Assembly (NCBI GenBank): GCA_026386795.1
Contig: JAPLMU010000126.1
Coordinates: 1 to 64,000 of the forward strand
From: Planctomycetota bacterium
GTDB lineage: Bacteria; Planctomycetota; Phycisphaerae; Phycisphaerales; SM1A02
Reading direction: 5' to 3'
Length of the DNA: 64,000 bases
Below the pieces are notes generated by a model. The model worked only from the letters and a program-made list of their open reading frames with translations. It was not told the origin of the DNA and did no database searches. Below, in pieces: positions 19,439 through 29,940 of the stretch. Position numbers and translations under genes: made by a program. How positions within the stretch are numbered: the first letter of the stretch is position 1; each line of letters starts with the position of its first letter.

Positions 19439-19521
19439 CGCGTTGTCCATACAGCATCAATAGTTCAAGCAATCGCCACCATCGCGCGCTGACAACGAGC
19501 GCGCCCGAAGCAAGAGAATCC

Positions 19522-20937
19522 ATGCGCACACTCACCTCCATCGCACTCGCCGCCGTACTTGCAGTCGCAGCACCCGGTCTTTATTCATCTGCCCATGCGA
19601 TGCCCCAGTCGGGCTCGAAGCAGCAGCAAGTCAAACTCATCAAGGGCACATGGTGGGGCTCGGTGGGCGACCGCGTGGAGATTGTGGTCAAGGATCAACT
19701 TGCAACGCGAACCATGACCGGCACGGTCACCAAGATTGATTCTGACAAGGGCATTGTCACCGTGGATGCGGAGATCGACGGCAAGAAGGTCAGTCGTCCT
19801 GTATTCACAAGCACCATCGTTTCGATCAAGCCGGTTGGTGGCGCCGCAGCGCCTGCTCCAACTGGCACTGCTGGAAACGCAACGACCGGTTCGTCACCCA
19901 CAGACGGCGCCAAGAGCGCAACGGATGCGGCAGCCACGCCGACCAAAAAGCCATCTGGCAAGGTTGACGCGCAGGGCTATCAGCTTGATGAGAACGGCTA
20001 CCGCATCGCCCCGCAGAAGGGCGTGTTCATACTTCCGTTTGTTGGTGGCGTCGGCGCAACCGCGCGCGCCTATGAAATCGAACAGATGGGCAAAGAGGCT
20101 GACAAGTGGGGCCCAGGCCAGATCATCATCTTGGACATCGATAGCCCGGGCGGGCTGGTGACCGAGATCTTCAAGATTGTGGACGCGATCAAGTCTGTCC
20201 GCGAACGACATCGTGTGGTGGCGTGGATCCGCGAGGCTATTTCGGCCGCCGCGGTCACTTCCATGCAGTGCGATGAGATCTACTTTCGAACCATGGGTGC
20301 TGACGGCGCAGCCATGATGATCGCCGGAAGCAACAGCGTTTACGGTGAGCCACTCGACAGGTTCCGCGTTGAACTTGGTGACATCATTGAGAAGAACGGC
20401 CGCCCGCGCATGGTGTTTTTGGCGATGGTCTTGTCGAAGGACGTGTTGACTTACACCAAAGATCCGGTGACTGGAAAGCCAACCTTTCATGACAAGATCA
20501 CCGGTCTTCCGGGCGAGGTAGTTCTCTCGAACGACAAGGACAACCTGACTTTCAATGCCAGTAACGCGCTCGATTGTGGATTCAGCAAGGGGACAGCCGA
20601 CACTGGCGCGGATTTTGCGCCGCTCCTCGGACTCAAGGAGTGGTACGAAATCAGCGACTACGGCGTGAAGATGGCCGCGGCATGGAAGAAGTTGCATGAG
20701 GAGTGTGAGAAAGATCTCGCCTTGCAGATGCAGCGAATGGAAATCCCGCGCGCCGGTGGGCCATCGGAGCAGCTCTCCGTGCAGATCCAAATTATGGAGA
20801 AAGTCGTAGCGTGGCATAAGCGCTGCCCGCCATGCGTCGACGGCAAGCTCGACATCGATCAGTTGAAGAAGCAACTCAAGCAGATGCGCAAGCAACTCTC
20901 CGATATGCGCAAGAAGAGCAGCGCCCCTGGTGGCTGA
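19522..20937 (+). CDS. Exported ClpP/SppA/NfeD-like serine protease-fold protein
   Basis: IIILDIDSPGGLVTEIFKIVDAI and VVAWIREAISAAAVTSMQCDEIYF match the ClpP-class SPGG and Ser regions; signal peptide. Confidence 0.7.
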   Translation: MRTLTSIALAAVLAVAAPGLYSSAHAMPQSGSKQQQVKLIKGTWWGSVGDRVEIVVKDQLATRTMTGTVTKIDSDKGIVTVDAEIDGKKVSRPVFTSTIVSIKPVGGAAAPAPTGTAGNATTGSSPTDGAKSATDAAATPTKKPSGKVDAQGYQLDENGYRIAPQKGVFILPFVGGVGATARAYEIEQMGKEADKWGPGQIIILDIDSPGGLVTEIFKIVDAIKSVRERHRVVAWIREAISAAAVTSMQCDEIYFRTMGADGAAMMIAGSNSVYGEPLDRFRVELGDIIEKNGRPRMVFLAMVLSKDVLTYTKDPVTGKPTFHDKITGLPGEVVLSNDKDNLTFNASNALDCGFSKGTADTGADFAPLLGLKEWYEISDYGVKMAAAWKKLHEECEKDLALQMQRMEIPRAGGPSEQLSVQIQIMEKVVAWHKRCPPCVDGKLDIDQLKKQLKQMRKQLSDMRKKSSAPGG

Positions 20938-20957
20938 TCGAATGTTCAGCTGCTGAG

Positions 20958-22001
20958 TTAGCCAACTTCGCGGCGCTGAAACAGCGCCACGGCAACGCAC
21001 ATCACAGCGACAATCATTGCGGCCCCGTATGCAACGGATGGCATGAGATATGCCACGGGAATATCGCGCTTCTGCTGGATGGCATCGGAAAGCCAGAACA
21101 CTTGGAAGTTTGGGACGACGGCGTAGGCCACTTTGAGGAGCGCCAATTGGGCGTGATTTGCATCAAGCGCGGAGCCAGCTGAGCCATCCTTCGCGAGGCG
21201 TTCAAGCATGCCGCCGATATCGCGCAAGCGGCGTGCAATCAACCAGTCGCTCATGAGCCCGATGACGAACGCACCGAAGGTGATGCCCAGCGTGACCACT
21301 TGTCCAAAGCGAGTGGAGACAGCCACGGCGATGCTCGCGAGCACGCAGAGCCCGAGCCACATCATGGCAATGGCAACCCAAATGCTTCCCTTGAACTGAC
21401 CGGACGGAAGCACCGGGGTCCAATCCTTGGCAAAGAGCAGGCTGAGCACGTAGGCGATTCCTAAGAGAGGAATGCCGAACCCCAAAATTGACGCCGGGAA
21501 ACTCCATCCGTAGAAATAATTGCACCAGATGGCTGCAGCGAAGGTTGCACCAATAGCCAAGATCCCGAAGGTCAGGACCGGATAGTGGTAGCTCGTGGTG
21601 ACAGTCGGCATGGTGCCATGCATCTCCACCAGCATGAAGACCAGCGAGAGAAAGAGGGTGCATGCGCTGAGTGCTGCCGCTACCCCGAGGAATTTGCCCC
21701 ACACAAACACAGGTCGGCTGACCGGCTTAGAGATCACGGTCAGCACTGTGCGATTGTCAATTTCCCGACTGAGGGCGTTGGTTGCCAAGAATCCAGCGAG
21801 AAGCGTGCCGCAGACAAAGATGGTTGAGAGCGCGATATCCACAAACATCCGCTGGTCGTCCATCAGCGTGAAGCCGCTGAAGGGGATACTGAGGATGATG
21901 AGAAGCGTCCCCGCCACCATGACGGCCAAAGCAACCGGTTGGCGGACGCACTCAATGGCGGTGTTACGGGCGATGGCCCAAAGCTGTTCGAGGAAGTTCA
22001 T
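20958..22001 (-). CDS. ABC-2-type transporter permease
   Basis: Six-TM-type pattern; FLATNALSREIDNRTVLTVISKPVSRPVFVWGKFLG is typical of ABC-2 exporter permeases; start at internal Met. Confidence 0.8.
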   Translation of the reverse strand: MNFLEQLWAIARNTAIECVRQPVALAVMVAGTLLIILSIPFSGFTLMDDQRMFVDIALSTIFVCGTLLAGFLATNALSREIDNRTVLTVISKPVSRPVFVWGKFLGVAAALSACTLFLSLVFMLVEMHGTMPTVTTSYHYPVLTFGILAIGATFAAAIWCNYFYGWSFPASILGFGIPLLGIAYVLSLLFAKDWTPVLPSGQFKGSIWVAIAMMWLGLCVLASIAVAVSTRFGQVVTLGITFGAFVIGLMSDWLIARRLRDIGGMLERLAKDGSAGSALDANHAQLALLKVAYAVVPNFQVFWLSDAIQQKRDIPVAYLMPSVAYGAAMIVAVMCVAVALFQRREVG

Positions 22002-22111
22002 CGGGTGATTTGATCGGTCCAGGACGGGGCGGCGACGACGGGAATACAGTACCCTGACGCACCAACGCGTGTGCTCGGAATGCCGCCGTTTCCCCGCAGG
22101 ATTTCCTTCCG

Positions 22112-24283
22112 ATGCGAACTGACCAGTACGCCTACCAGCAAGCCACCCGTATCGCCGGACTCGGACTGATTTTGCAACTTGCAATCGGTCTTGTCCTCTT
22201 TGTGGTGGGAAGCGCGGTGGGAAGCACTGCCTTCGTCCAGGGCAGCACGATTGTGTTCGTGGGCGTAGCGGTGTGGGCGGTGCTGATTGTCATCTTTCAC
22301 CAGCACCGCCTAGCGGCGATCGAGGCGATGGAGGCCGATGACCTGCGATCCGCTGGTGCTGATTCAACAGTCTTTGCGTCCGAACGCGCCGGCGAGTCGT
22401 TGGTGGCGGCTAAGCGGCTGCAGCGCCTCAATCGGATTCTGCTGCCGGGAGTAAGTCTCTTGGCTGCGGGTGCGCTTGCCCTCACTGGGGTAAATGCGGC
22501 GCGGTACATCTCGAGCCTCGACTTCCGCCCTGGCACCGATCAACCGATCATTGATGTCACTCCTTTCTCAGTGGGTTTCGCCACAGGCTGGCAGCTAGCG
22601 ATCTGTGTATCGCTCGCTCTGATTGCGTTCATCTTCTCGCGCTTTGTTGCGGGCATGTCCAAGCAGCCCGCGTGGCAGAATCTGCGCGGTGGTGCTGGCT
22701 TCATGGTGGCGACGGCGTTGGTGCTTTCGGCGATAGCGGTTGGCTTGGTGGCCAATTCGTTTGGTAAGCCGAAGTGGCTTGAGCCAATCGTGCTCGCCAT
22801 CGGAATTGGGCAGGTGATCTTTGCGGGTGAAATCATCCTCAATTTCATTCTGGCGCTTTACCGCCCGCGACGAATTGGCGACAACCCGCGCGCGCCGTTC
22901 GATTCACGCATTCTGAGCCTGCTTGCCGCGCCAGACTCGATCGTCCGCTCCATCAATGAAGCGGTCAATTACCAGTTTGGATTCGATATCACATCAAGCT
23001 GGGGCTACCAGCTCATGTTGCGCAGCACGGCGTGGTTGTTGGTGCTTGGCGCCACCGTATTGGTAGCGCTGTCATGCGTTGTCGTTGTACCCCCTGGTCA
23101 ACAAGCGGTGCGTCTCCGCGGCGGCGCGATTGTCGGCGATGTCTACGAAGGCACCGTGATGCTCAAGTGGCCATGGCCGATTGAGACCGCATCGGTGCAG
23201 GATGTGGCCAGGCTACGCAGCGTGGTGCTCGGCGCCCGTCCAGTAAAGGTCGGTCGCGTCAATGTTTGGAGCGAAGAGGAGAACAACGATCCAGATCGCT
23301 ATCCGTACATGGTTGCCGCGCCGCTGCTCTCCGAGCAGGTGCAGAAAGATCTGAGCGGTCGATCCGATGCTGACGCGCAGCCGGACGCATCCGCAGCCGC
23401 TGTTTCTCAGCGCTTTGCGCTTGTTGATGCCGACATCGTGATGAATTACCGCATTGCGCCGAAGGGGCTGCTCGACTGGCTTGCCTTCGCGTCTGATACG
23501 CGCGTTCGTCGCACCGCGTCAGACATGCGCGAGCGGATCTTGCGCGATATTGCCCTCCGCGAAGTCACTCGATACCTTTCCACGCAGCCGATGGACGCAG
23601 TACTCAGTCCGCGTGGCGATTCACTCGTCCGCTCTTTGCGCGAGCGTATTCAAGCGAGCTTTGATGCCGCGAAAACTGGCGTGGAAGTCGTGGCGATTCA
23701 GGTGCCGACACTGCGCCCGCCCGCCGGGCGCGGCGCGGGGATGTTCGAAGAGATTTCTATTGACATGCAGAACGCTCGCAAACTGCGCGAAGAGGCAGAC
23801 CGTATGTCGCGCGCATCGATGGCGGCAATTGCAGGCAGCCCAGAGCGGGCCGAAGGAATCGTGACGGCGATCGCTGCACTGGAGAAGATCGAACGCGAGA
23901 GCGGCGCTGACAGTGCGCTCGCCTCAGAGAAGCGAGCGGCTGTTGAACGCTTGGTCGTCGATAGCAAGGGTGGCGCTGCGCGCGTCGTTTCGCAGGCGCG
24001 CGCGAAGCGATGGGCGATTGTCATGGGTGCTGCTGGAGATTCAGCTGAGGTGCTCGGGCAGGCTCCTTCGTTCCATGCGGCGCCTGAACTCTATAAGCAG
24101 TTTCGCACCATGCAGGTGCTCGGTCGCGCGCTTGCGGGTGTGCGCGTCAAGTATGTCCTTGGCGAGTCGGTGGCTGGTCGTGCCGACATTGATGTGACTA
24201 TGAAGCAGGCTGAGTCTGGATTGAACTTGGCTGATTATCTTGAGAAGAAAGAAAAGCCCCCAACAGCTGGGGAAGGTAAGTAA
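22112..24283 (+). CDS. SPFH/band 7 (HflK-like) protein with multi-TM N-terminal extension
   Basis: Several N-terminal TM helices then PPGQQAVRLRGG and a band-7-like region. Confidence 0.78.
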   Translation: MRTDQYAYQQATRIAGLGLILQLAIGLVLFVVGSAVGSTAFVQGSTIVFVGVAVWAVLIVIFHQHRLAAIEAMEADDLRSAGADSTVFASERAGESLVAAKRLQRLNRILLPGVSLLAAGALALTGVNAARYISSLDFRPGTDQPIIDVTPFSVGFATGWQLAICVSLALIAFIFSRFVAGMSKQPAWQNLRGGAGFMVATALVLSAIAVGLVANSFGKPKWLEPIVLAIGIGQVIFAGEIILNFILALYRPRRIGDNPRAPFDSRILSLLAAPDSIVRSINEAVNYQFGFDITSSWGYQLMLRSTAWLLVLGATVLVALSCVVVVPPGQQAVRLRGGAIVGDVYEGTVMLKWPWPIETASVQDVARLRSVVLGARPVKVGRVNVWSEEENNDPDRYPYMVAAPLLSEQVQKDLSGRSDADAQPDASAAAVSQRFALVDADIVMNYRIAPKGLLDWLAFASDTRVRRTASDMRERILRDIALREVTRYLSTQPMDAVLSPRGDSLVRSLRERIQASFDAAKTGVEVVAIQVPTLRPPAGRGAGMFEEISIDMQNARKLREEADRMSRASMAAIAGSPERAEGIVTAIAALEKIERESGADSALASEKRAAVERLVVDSKGGAARVVSQARAKRWAIVMGAAGDSAEVLGQAPSFHAAPELYKQFRTMQVLGRALAGVRVKYVLGESVAGRADIDVTMKQAESGLNLADYLEKKEKPPTAGEGK

Positions 24284-24286
24284 CCC

Positions 24287-25207
24287 ATGAATCGCACCAT
24301 CGGCATCGTTGTCGGCGCGCTCATCGTGCTTGTGCTTGTGCTCTACAACACCACCTACACGGTGAACTTCCATGAAATCGCGATCGTTACGCGTTTCGGG
24401 AAACCCGCCGGGGTGATTACCGAGCCGGGCCTGCACATGAAGGCACCATTCTTCATCGATCAGGTCACGCGGCTTGATACGCGGCAGCAACTCATTGAGA
24501 GCCCGCTTGAAACTGTGCTTACGCGCGATGGTCAGCAAGTATTGGTGCAGGCTTTCATGACATGGCGCATTGACACCACGCCTGAAGAAGCGTTGCGATT
24601 CTTCACGAGCTACGCATCGGTTGAGGGTGCATCCAACGCGCTGGAGACGCAACTTCAGGGAGCGCTCCGGGCCATCGGTGGTTACGCATTCGGCGATCTC
24701 GTTGGGCAGGGCGGAAAGCTTGCCGATGCAGAGACTGCGATCCTTGGTGATCTGCAGAAGACGCGTCTTGCGGGCACCATGCCGGTGAGCGTTGGCATCT
24801 CGCAGGTTGTTCTTCCGAATAAGACCACTGTTGCAGTACTTCGTCGCATGGCGGCTGTGCAGGAGACGCTGGCAAATCTTGAGGAAGCGAAGGGCGCCAG
24901 CGCCGCTGAGGCCATCAAGAGTCAGGCGAAGAGCCAGGCTGACATCATCATGAATTTCACTGATCAATGGGCCGCCCGTATCGAAGGAAAGGGCAACGAA
25001 GAGGCCACGCGTTACTACCAAGAGATGAAGGGCGAGGCAGAGTTGGCGATCTTCCTGACGTGGCTTGACACGCTGAAGGCGTCGCTCAGTTCGAGCACCA
25101 CCTACATCACTGATACAACGCGCGCTCCATTCCATCTCATCAATCTCGATGCGCCGGTGAACGCGCAGGGCATCCCGCAGCCGGGCAATGCAGCAAAGAC
25201 AAAATGA
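24287..25207 (+). CDS. SPFH/band 7 protein, HflC-like
   Basis: TYTVNFHEIAIVTRFGKPAGVITEPGLHMKAPFFIDQVTRLDTR is classic HflC. Confidence 0.92.
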   Translation: MNRTIGIVVGALIVLVLVLYNTTYTVNFHEIAIVTRFGKPAGVITEPGLHMKAPFFIDQVTRLDTRQQLIESPLETVLTRDGQQVLVQAFMTWRIDTTPEEALRFFTSYASVEGASNALETQLQGALRAIGGYAFGDLVGQGGKLADAETAILGDLQKTRLAGTMPVSVGISQVVLPNKTTVAVLRRMAAVQETLANLEEAKGASAAEAIKSQAKSQADIIMNFTDQWAARIEGKGNEEATRYYQEMKGEAELAIFLTWLDTLKASLSSSTTYITDTTRAPFHLINLDAPVNAQGIPQPGNAAKTK

Positions 25208-25253
25208 TGAGTTTCGCACCGATCACTTGCACGCTTAGCAAGGACCAACGCTG

Positions 25254-26672
25254 ATGATGGACTCGAATCCCAACCCCAATCTTGCGCCTGCAGCCGACGA
25301 AGCGCCACGCCGCGGCGCGAGTGCGCAGTACACGGTGTCAGCTGGCGCTGGGGCTGAGGCGGCAATGCGGCAGGCAATGGATCCTGCCAATCAGTCGCTC
25401 GGCGAGGCGCTGCGCCTGAGTTACCGCGTGTTGCAGGTGGCAATCTTGGCATTGGTGGTGGTGTTCCTGTTCAGCGGATTCCAGACCGTTCAGGAAGGGC
25501 AGACCGGCGTCAAGACATTCTTTGGACGGATTGTCGGCGCTCCTGGTGATGAGCAAGTGTCCCCTGGTTTGCAGCCGTTCTGGCCGTATCCAGTTGGAGA
25601 GATTGTGTTGCTTCCCCAGAAGGATGCGGTGGAACTCAATAGCGAATTCTGGCCGCGCTTTAAGCAGGGAATAACCACGGTGGAACAGGCGGCTGCAGCC
25701 ACCACTCCCGAGGATCCGATTCGTCCCGGTCTTGATGGCTCGCTGATTACGGCTGACGGTGACCTGGCGCATGTTCGCATTGCCGCCGAATACACCGTCG
25801 AGGACGCAGTGCGCACGCTTGACCAATTCCAGCCAGAGGCACTTCGCGAAGTCGTCCGTCATGCGCTTGCGCGTGGGATGGTCCAGACGGCGGCGCAGTT
25901 CACGTTGCAGGAATTGCTTGAAAATCGCGATGGACCCGAGCAGGCGCTTCGCCAGCGTGCGCAGTCAACGCTCGATTCCATGAAGTCTGGTGTGAAGCTT
26001 GGCATAGTGACCATTCCTGAGAAGATCGCGCCGCTTGCTATTCGCAATACGTTCAGCCGTGTGCAAGAGGCTCGCGAGAACGGCAAGTTGGCGCTTGAGA
26101 AGGCGCAGCAAGAAGCCAACGGCACGCTCGTCGGAATGGCCGGAGCGGACTACGCGCAGATCTTGGATTTGGTGCAGCGCTACGAAACGGAACTCACGCG
26201 CGGTGACCTGACCGCTGCGGATGCGGTGATGCAAGAACTTGGTACGCGCCTCGAAGGCGGTACGAATGTCGGACAGACATCTGCAATCATCGCTCGCGCG
26301 CAGGCGTACCGAGCATCAGTGCGCGCAACGCTCGGTAAGGAAGTCGGTCGACTCAATGGGCTTGCGCCGTCGTTCCGAGAGAATCCGCAGCAACTGGTGC
26401 GCAAATTGTGGCTTGACGCGGTTCGGCAAGTGCTTTCATCGCCCACCGCGGAGATGCTTGCGGCGCCTGACGCGGGTGGCCCGGTCCGCATCAATCTTGA
26501 AAGTTCGAACGAGGTGATGCAGGCCCGTCGCCAGAACGAAGTGCAGCGCCGCAAGATGGAAGCGATGAAGACCAACTCTTCCAACTTCCAACTTGGAAGT
26601 CGGCAGATCACCATCGATGAACCTGGTCGTCGCCTTGATCGCAGTGCCCAGAAGGGCTTTGGCCGCGACTGA
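25254..26672 (+). CDS. SPFH/band 7 protein, HflK-like
   Basis: FSGFQTVQEGQTGVKTFFGRIVG...VSPGLQPFWPYPVGEIV followed by a long band-7/coiled-coil region. Confidence 0.88.
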   Translation: MMDSNPNPNLAPAADEAPRRGASAQYTVSAGAGAEAAMRQAMDPANQSLGEALRLSYRVLQVAILALVVVFLFSGFQTVQEGQTGVKTFFGRIVGAPGDEQVSPGLQPFWPYPVGEIVLLPQKDAVELNSEFWPRFKQGITTVEQAAAATTPEDPIRPGLDGSLITADGDLAHVRIAAEYTVEDAVRTLDQFQPEALREVVRHALARGMVQTAAQFTLQELLENRDGPEQALRQRAQSTLDSMKSGVKLGIVTIPEKIAPLAIRNTFSRVQEARENGKLALEKAQQEANGTLVGMAGADYAQILDLVQRYETELTRGDLTAADAVMQELGTRLEGGTNVGQTSAIIARAQAYRASVRATLGKEVGRLNGLAPSFRENPQQLVRKLWLDAVRQVLSSPTAEMLAAPDAGGPVRINLESSNEVMQARRQNEVQRRKMEAMKTNSSNFQLGSRQITIDEPGRRLDRSAQKGFGRD

Positions 26673-26692
26673 CGTCGGCAAGGAGTGCTCGC

Positions 26693-27883
26693 ATGGCAAC
26701 TGACGCGACGAATAATGACATTGTGGTGGACGCAGTTGGCCTGACCAAGGTGTTCAGCGATTTCTGGCTCCGCCAGAAATCGATCGCCGTTGATGGCATC
26801 TCCTTTGAGATTCGCCGCGACGAGATCTTCGGACTGCTTGGCCCGAACGGCAGTGGCAAGAGCACCACCATCAAGATGATTCTTGGCTTGTTGCATCGCA
26901 GCAAGGGGAATCTTTCGGTGTTCGGCAAGGAACCCACGGATGTCGCCGTCAAGCGGCGCATTGGCTACCTGCCGGAAGAGAGTTACATGTACCGGTTCCT
27001 GACACCGGTTGAGACCCTTGATTTCTACGGCAAACTCTTCGGTCTACCGCGCGCAATTCGTCGCAGTCGCATTGACGAATTGCTGGAAATGGTTGGCATG
27101 ACGCACGCCGCGAATCGCCCGGTTGGCGAATTTTCCAAAGGCATGGCGCGGCGTCTGGGAATCGCGCAGGCACTTATCAATGATCCTGATCTACTCATTC
27201 TTGATGAACCAACATCGGGTCTTGATCCGCTCGGTTCGCGCCAAGTGAAAGATTTGCTTCTTGACCTTGGGCGACGCGGCAAGACCATCCTGCTCTCCAG
27301 TCACCAACTTGACGATGTGCAGGATGTGTGTGATCGCATGGTGATCCTCTACGGCGGCAAGATTCGCAGCGAGGGCACCGTGGACGAGCTGCTCGAAGAC
27401 TCCGGCCGTACCGTCATCACTACGCCGCGACTCGACGCAGCCACCGTCACCAAGATTGAGCGGATCATCCGCGAGACCGCACACGTTGAAGTCGAGCGCG
27501 TGGCCGCGCCGCGACAGCGCCTCGAGGACCTCTTCCTGCAGATTGTTGAACGTGCGCGCAATGATCGTGCCGCAACAAGCGGGGCGGGCGCAGGCGGACC
27601 AACAGCGGCGTTCCTGCGTGGCGAAGAGAAGGAAGGCGGTGGGCTGATTGCTGATCTTGAAGCGGTTATTCAGGCCCCCAAACCTGTTGTTACCACTGTG
27701 CCGGCAACACCAACTGCTGATACTGCGGTGCTTGACGCGCTCGTGAGTGGCAAGCCTGTGACTGCCGCCACCAAGGCTGAACCGGGCGCGCCTGCACCGA
27801 AGACAACGAAGGCTCCGGAACCACCAAAGGATGTCGATCGATCGGTCATCGATGATCTGCTTGGCGGAGGCGGGAATCCGTGA
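26693..27883 (+). CDS. ABC transporter ATP-binding protein with C-terminal extension
   Basis: Walker A GPNGSGKST, signature FSKGMARRLGIAQAL, Walker B LLILDEPTSGLDPLG; about 100-aa Ala/Pro-rich tail. Confidence 0.95.
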   Translation: MATDATNNDIVVDAVGLTKVFSDFWLRQKSIAVDGISFEIRRDEIFGLLGPNGSGKSTTIKMILGLLHRSKGNLSVFGKEPTDVAVKRRIGYLPEESYMYRFLTPVETLDFYGKLFGLPRAIRRSRIDELLEMVGMTHAANRPVGEFSKGMARRLGIAQALINDPDLLILDEPTSGLDPLGSRQVKDLLLDLGRRGKTILLSSHQLDDVQDVCDRMVILYGGKIRSEGTVDELLEDSGRTVITTPRLDAATVTKIERIIRETAHVEVERVAAPRQRLEDLFLQIVERARNDRAATSGAGAGGPTAAFLRGEEKEGGGLIADLEAVIQAPKPVVTTVPATPTADTAVLDALVSGKPVTAATKAEPGAPAPKTTKAPEPPKDVDRSVIDDLLGGGGNP

Positions 27884-29937
27884 CCGCACTCGTGGCGCGG
27901 CTCCATCGCTGGATCGGCGAGCGCATGGCAACGCGTGCGGCGCGCATTCTGGCAACCGTTGCCATTTTGGTAGCGCTTGGTCTGATCGCGTGGCCGCTCA
28001 TGACGACATCGCTCTCTCTGCAGACGCAGCGGGCAGCCATCTTGAAGTCACTTGAAAAATGCTCTGCGAAAGACCGTGATCCGGCCGCCATGCAACTCAT
28101 GCAACGCGGCATGGTGACAGTTGGTGACCGTGAATACGGCGGTCCTCGTGTCGTCGGTCGGGCCGTCGATCTCTTTGATGATGCAGGCTTGATGCCAGCT
28201 GATGTGAAGCTGGAACTTTCTTGGCGCTTGCTCGGTGACCAGGTTCCACTGTGGATGCCCTATGTTCTGGTGCGTTCCCCGCTACTGGTGATCACGGTAT
28301 TGGCACTGAGCGGTATCGGTGCACTCGCAGTCGTGTGGATTGGGCTGCTGCTCCCGGCTCTTGAAGTGGGAGGCACGGTCGCGGCGGCGGCAACCTTCTG
28401 TTGGTGGATGGGCTGGCCCGTTGCCACGCAGTGGTTGATCAGTTCCGCACTTTCGCTATTGCTCTTTGCATTTCTCTGGAACGGCGCGCGCGCGCTTCTT
28501 GGCGTTCGTTCCGGCCCATTTGCAGTGGCATCCAACACGGCGCTCGAAGGCATACGCACCTTGGCACTTCCTGGATTTGCGCTACCCATCGCAATGATCG
28601 TCCCGTTTCTTGCGCTTTCGCGGGAGCGCGGCGAGGCGCTGTTGCAGGCGATTCCGGGATTCCTTGACTGGGGTCACACCGCGTTCTACACAATGGCTGC
28701 GCTCTTCGTGATCGTCTTCGGTTGCGCGAGCACCGCGTTTGAGATTCGCGATCGTCAAGTGTGGTCTGTGGTGACAAAGCCGATTTCGCATGGTGGCTGG
28801 CTGCTCGGAAAGTGGATCGGCACGTTTGCGCTTGGGTTTTCCTTGGTCGTCGGTGGTGGTCTGCTGCTTGCTGCGGGCACTTCGTACCTTGCTTCACAGA
28901 AGCCACTTGACGAGCGTGATGCCCGCGATGTACGCGACACAGTGCTCGTTGGTCGCGTTGGGTTTCGACCGGAGTTTGAGACGCTCCCGCCTGAGCGATT
29001 GCGAGAGATCATCGACCAGACGATTGAGGGCGACTCGGTACTCAAGGCGGATATCGCCAACGGTCTTGCTGATGAGTCACAATCGCGCCGCAGTATTGCC
29101 ACGGCGAAGCAGCGAGAGTTTCTCAATCAGCAGCGCCGCATCGGGCCGGGCGAGAGCCGGGAGTTCGTGTTTCATGGGCTTTCCGGAGTCGTTGCGCAGC
29201 AGCGCGGCATTTCGCTCCGGTACAAACTGCATGGTGGCGGCGAGGATGAACATAAGAAGTTCCCAGCCATGTTCCAGTACACCACCGGTAGCGGTGCAGG
29301 TATGTGGGAACTGCGCGAGTGGACCCCGGGCGAGGCCTATACCCTCGATATTGATCCGAAATTTGTGGACCAGCAGGGCGATCTGAACATCAGAATCTTC
29401 TCAGCGGGCTGGGACGAAGAGAAAAAGCAGCCGATTCCTTTACAGTTGACCATCTTTGTCGAAGATGATTCGCTTGAAGTGATGGCCGCCGAATCCACCT
29501 TTGTAGGGAACCTTGCTTCAGCTGTGATTGTTGATGGGTGCAAACTCGCGTTCCTTGCAGCGCTCGCAGTTGCCGGCGGTTCACTCTTAAGCTTTCCGAT
29601 CGCAGTGCTACTCACCTTTGGCGTCTTTGCGATGGCGACGCTGACGCCGTTCTTAGCAACATCCATCAAGTACTACTATCCCGATGAGAAGAGCGGCATC
29701 ATCATTTGGATTTTCCAAGCGGCGGTATTGGCGATTGCCCGAACCGTTGAATTCCTGCTGAGTGGATTTGCGGCGCGTAGCCCCAGTGATTCGCTTGCTC
29801 AGGGGCGCTCCATCACGTGGTCAACACTGTTCGATACGGTTGTGGGCATCGGTCTCGGTTGGACGGGCGGAATTTTGCTTATCGGCTGGCTTGGCATTCG
29901 TCGGAAGGAGATCGCCGTTTACAGCGGCAACGGCTGA
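27880..29937 (+). CDS. ABC-2-type exporter permease with large extracytoplasmic domain
   Basis: ATGA overlap with the ATPase gene; STAFEIRDRQVWSVVTKPISHGGWLLGKWIG and multiple TM segments. Confidence 0.8.
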   Translation: MTALVARLHRWIGERMATRAARILATVAILVALGLIAWPLMTTSLSLQTQRAAILKSLEKCSAKDRDPAAMQLMQRGMVTVGDREYGGPRVVGRAVDLFDDAGLMPADVKLELSWRLLGDQVPLWMPYVLVRSPLLVITVLALSGIGALAVVWIGLLLPALEVGGTVAAAATFCWWMGWPVATQWLISSALSLLLFAFLWNGARALLGVRSGPFAVASNTALEGIRTLALPGFALPIAMIVPFLALSRERGEALLQAIPGFLDWGHTAFYTMAALFVIVFGCASTAFEIRDRQVWSVVTKPISHGGWLLGKWIGTFALGFSLVVGGGLLLAAGTSYLASQKPLDERDARDVRDTVLVGRVGFRPEFETLPPERLREIIDQTIEGDSVLKADIANGLADESQSRRSIATAKQREFLNQQRRIGPGESREFVFHGLSGVVAQQRGISLRYKLHGGGEDEHKKFPAMFQYTTGSGAGMWELREWTPGEAYTLDIDPKFVDQQGDLNIRIFSAGWDEEKKQPIPLQLTIFVEDDSLEVMAAESTFVGNLASAVIVDGCKLAFLAALAVAGGSLLSFPIAVLLTFGVFAMATLTPFLATSIKYYYPDEKSGIIIWIFQAAVLAIARTVEFLLSGFAARSPSDSLAQGRSITWSTLFDTVVGIGLGWTGGILLIGWLGIRRKEIAVYSGNG

Positions 29938-29940
29938 CCG

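Noticed and set aside
19894-21000. 368-aa minus-strand ORF opposite the 19522 ClpP-fold gene
   Set aside because: Shadow ORF; the sense-strand protein has a signal peptide and an SPGG motif.
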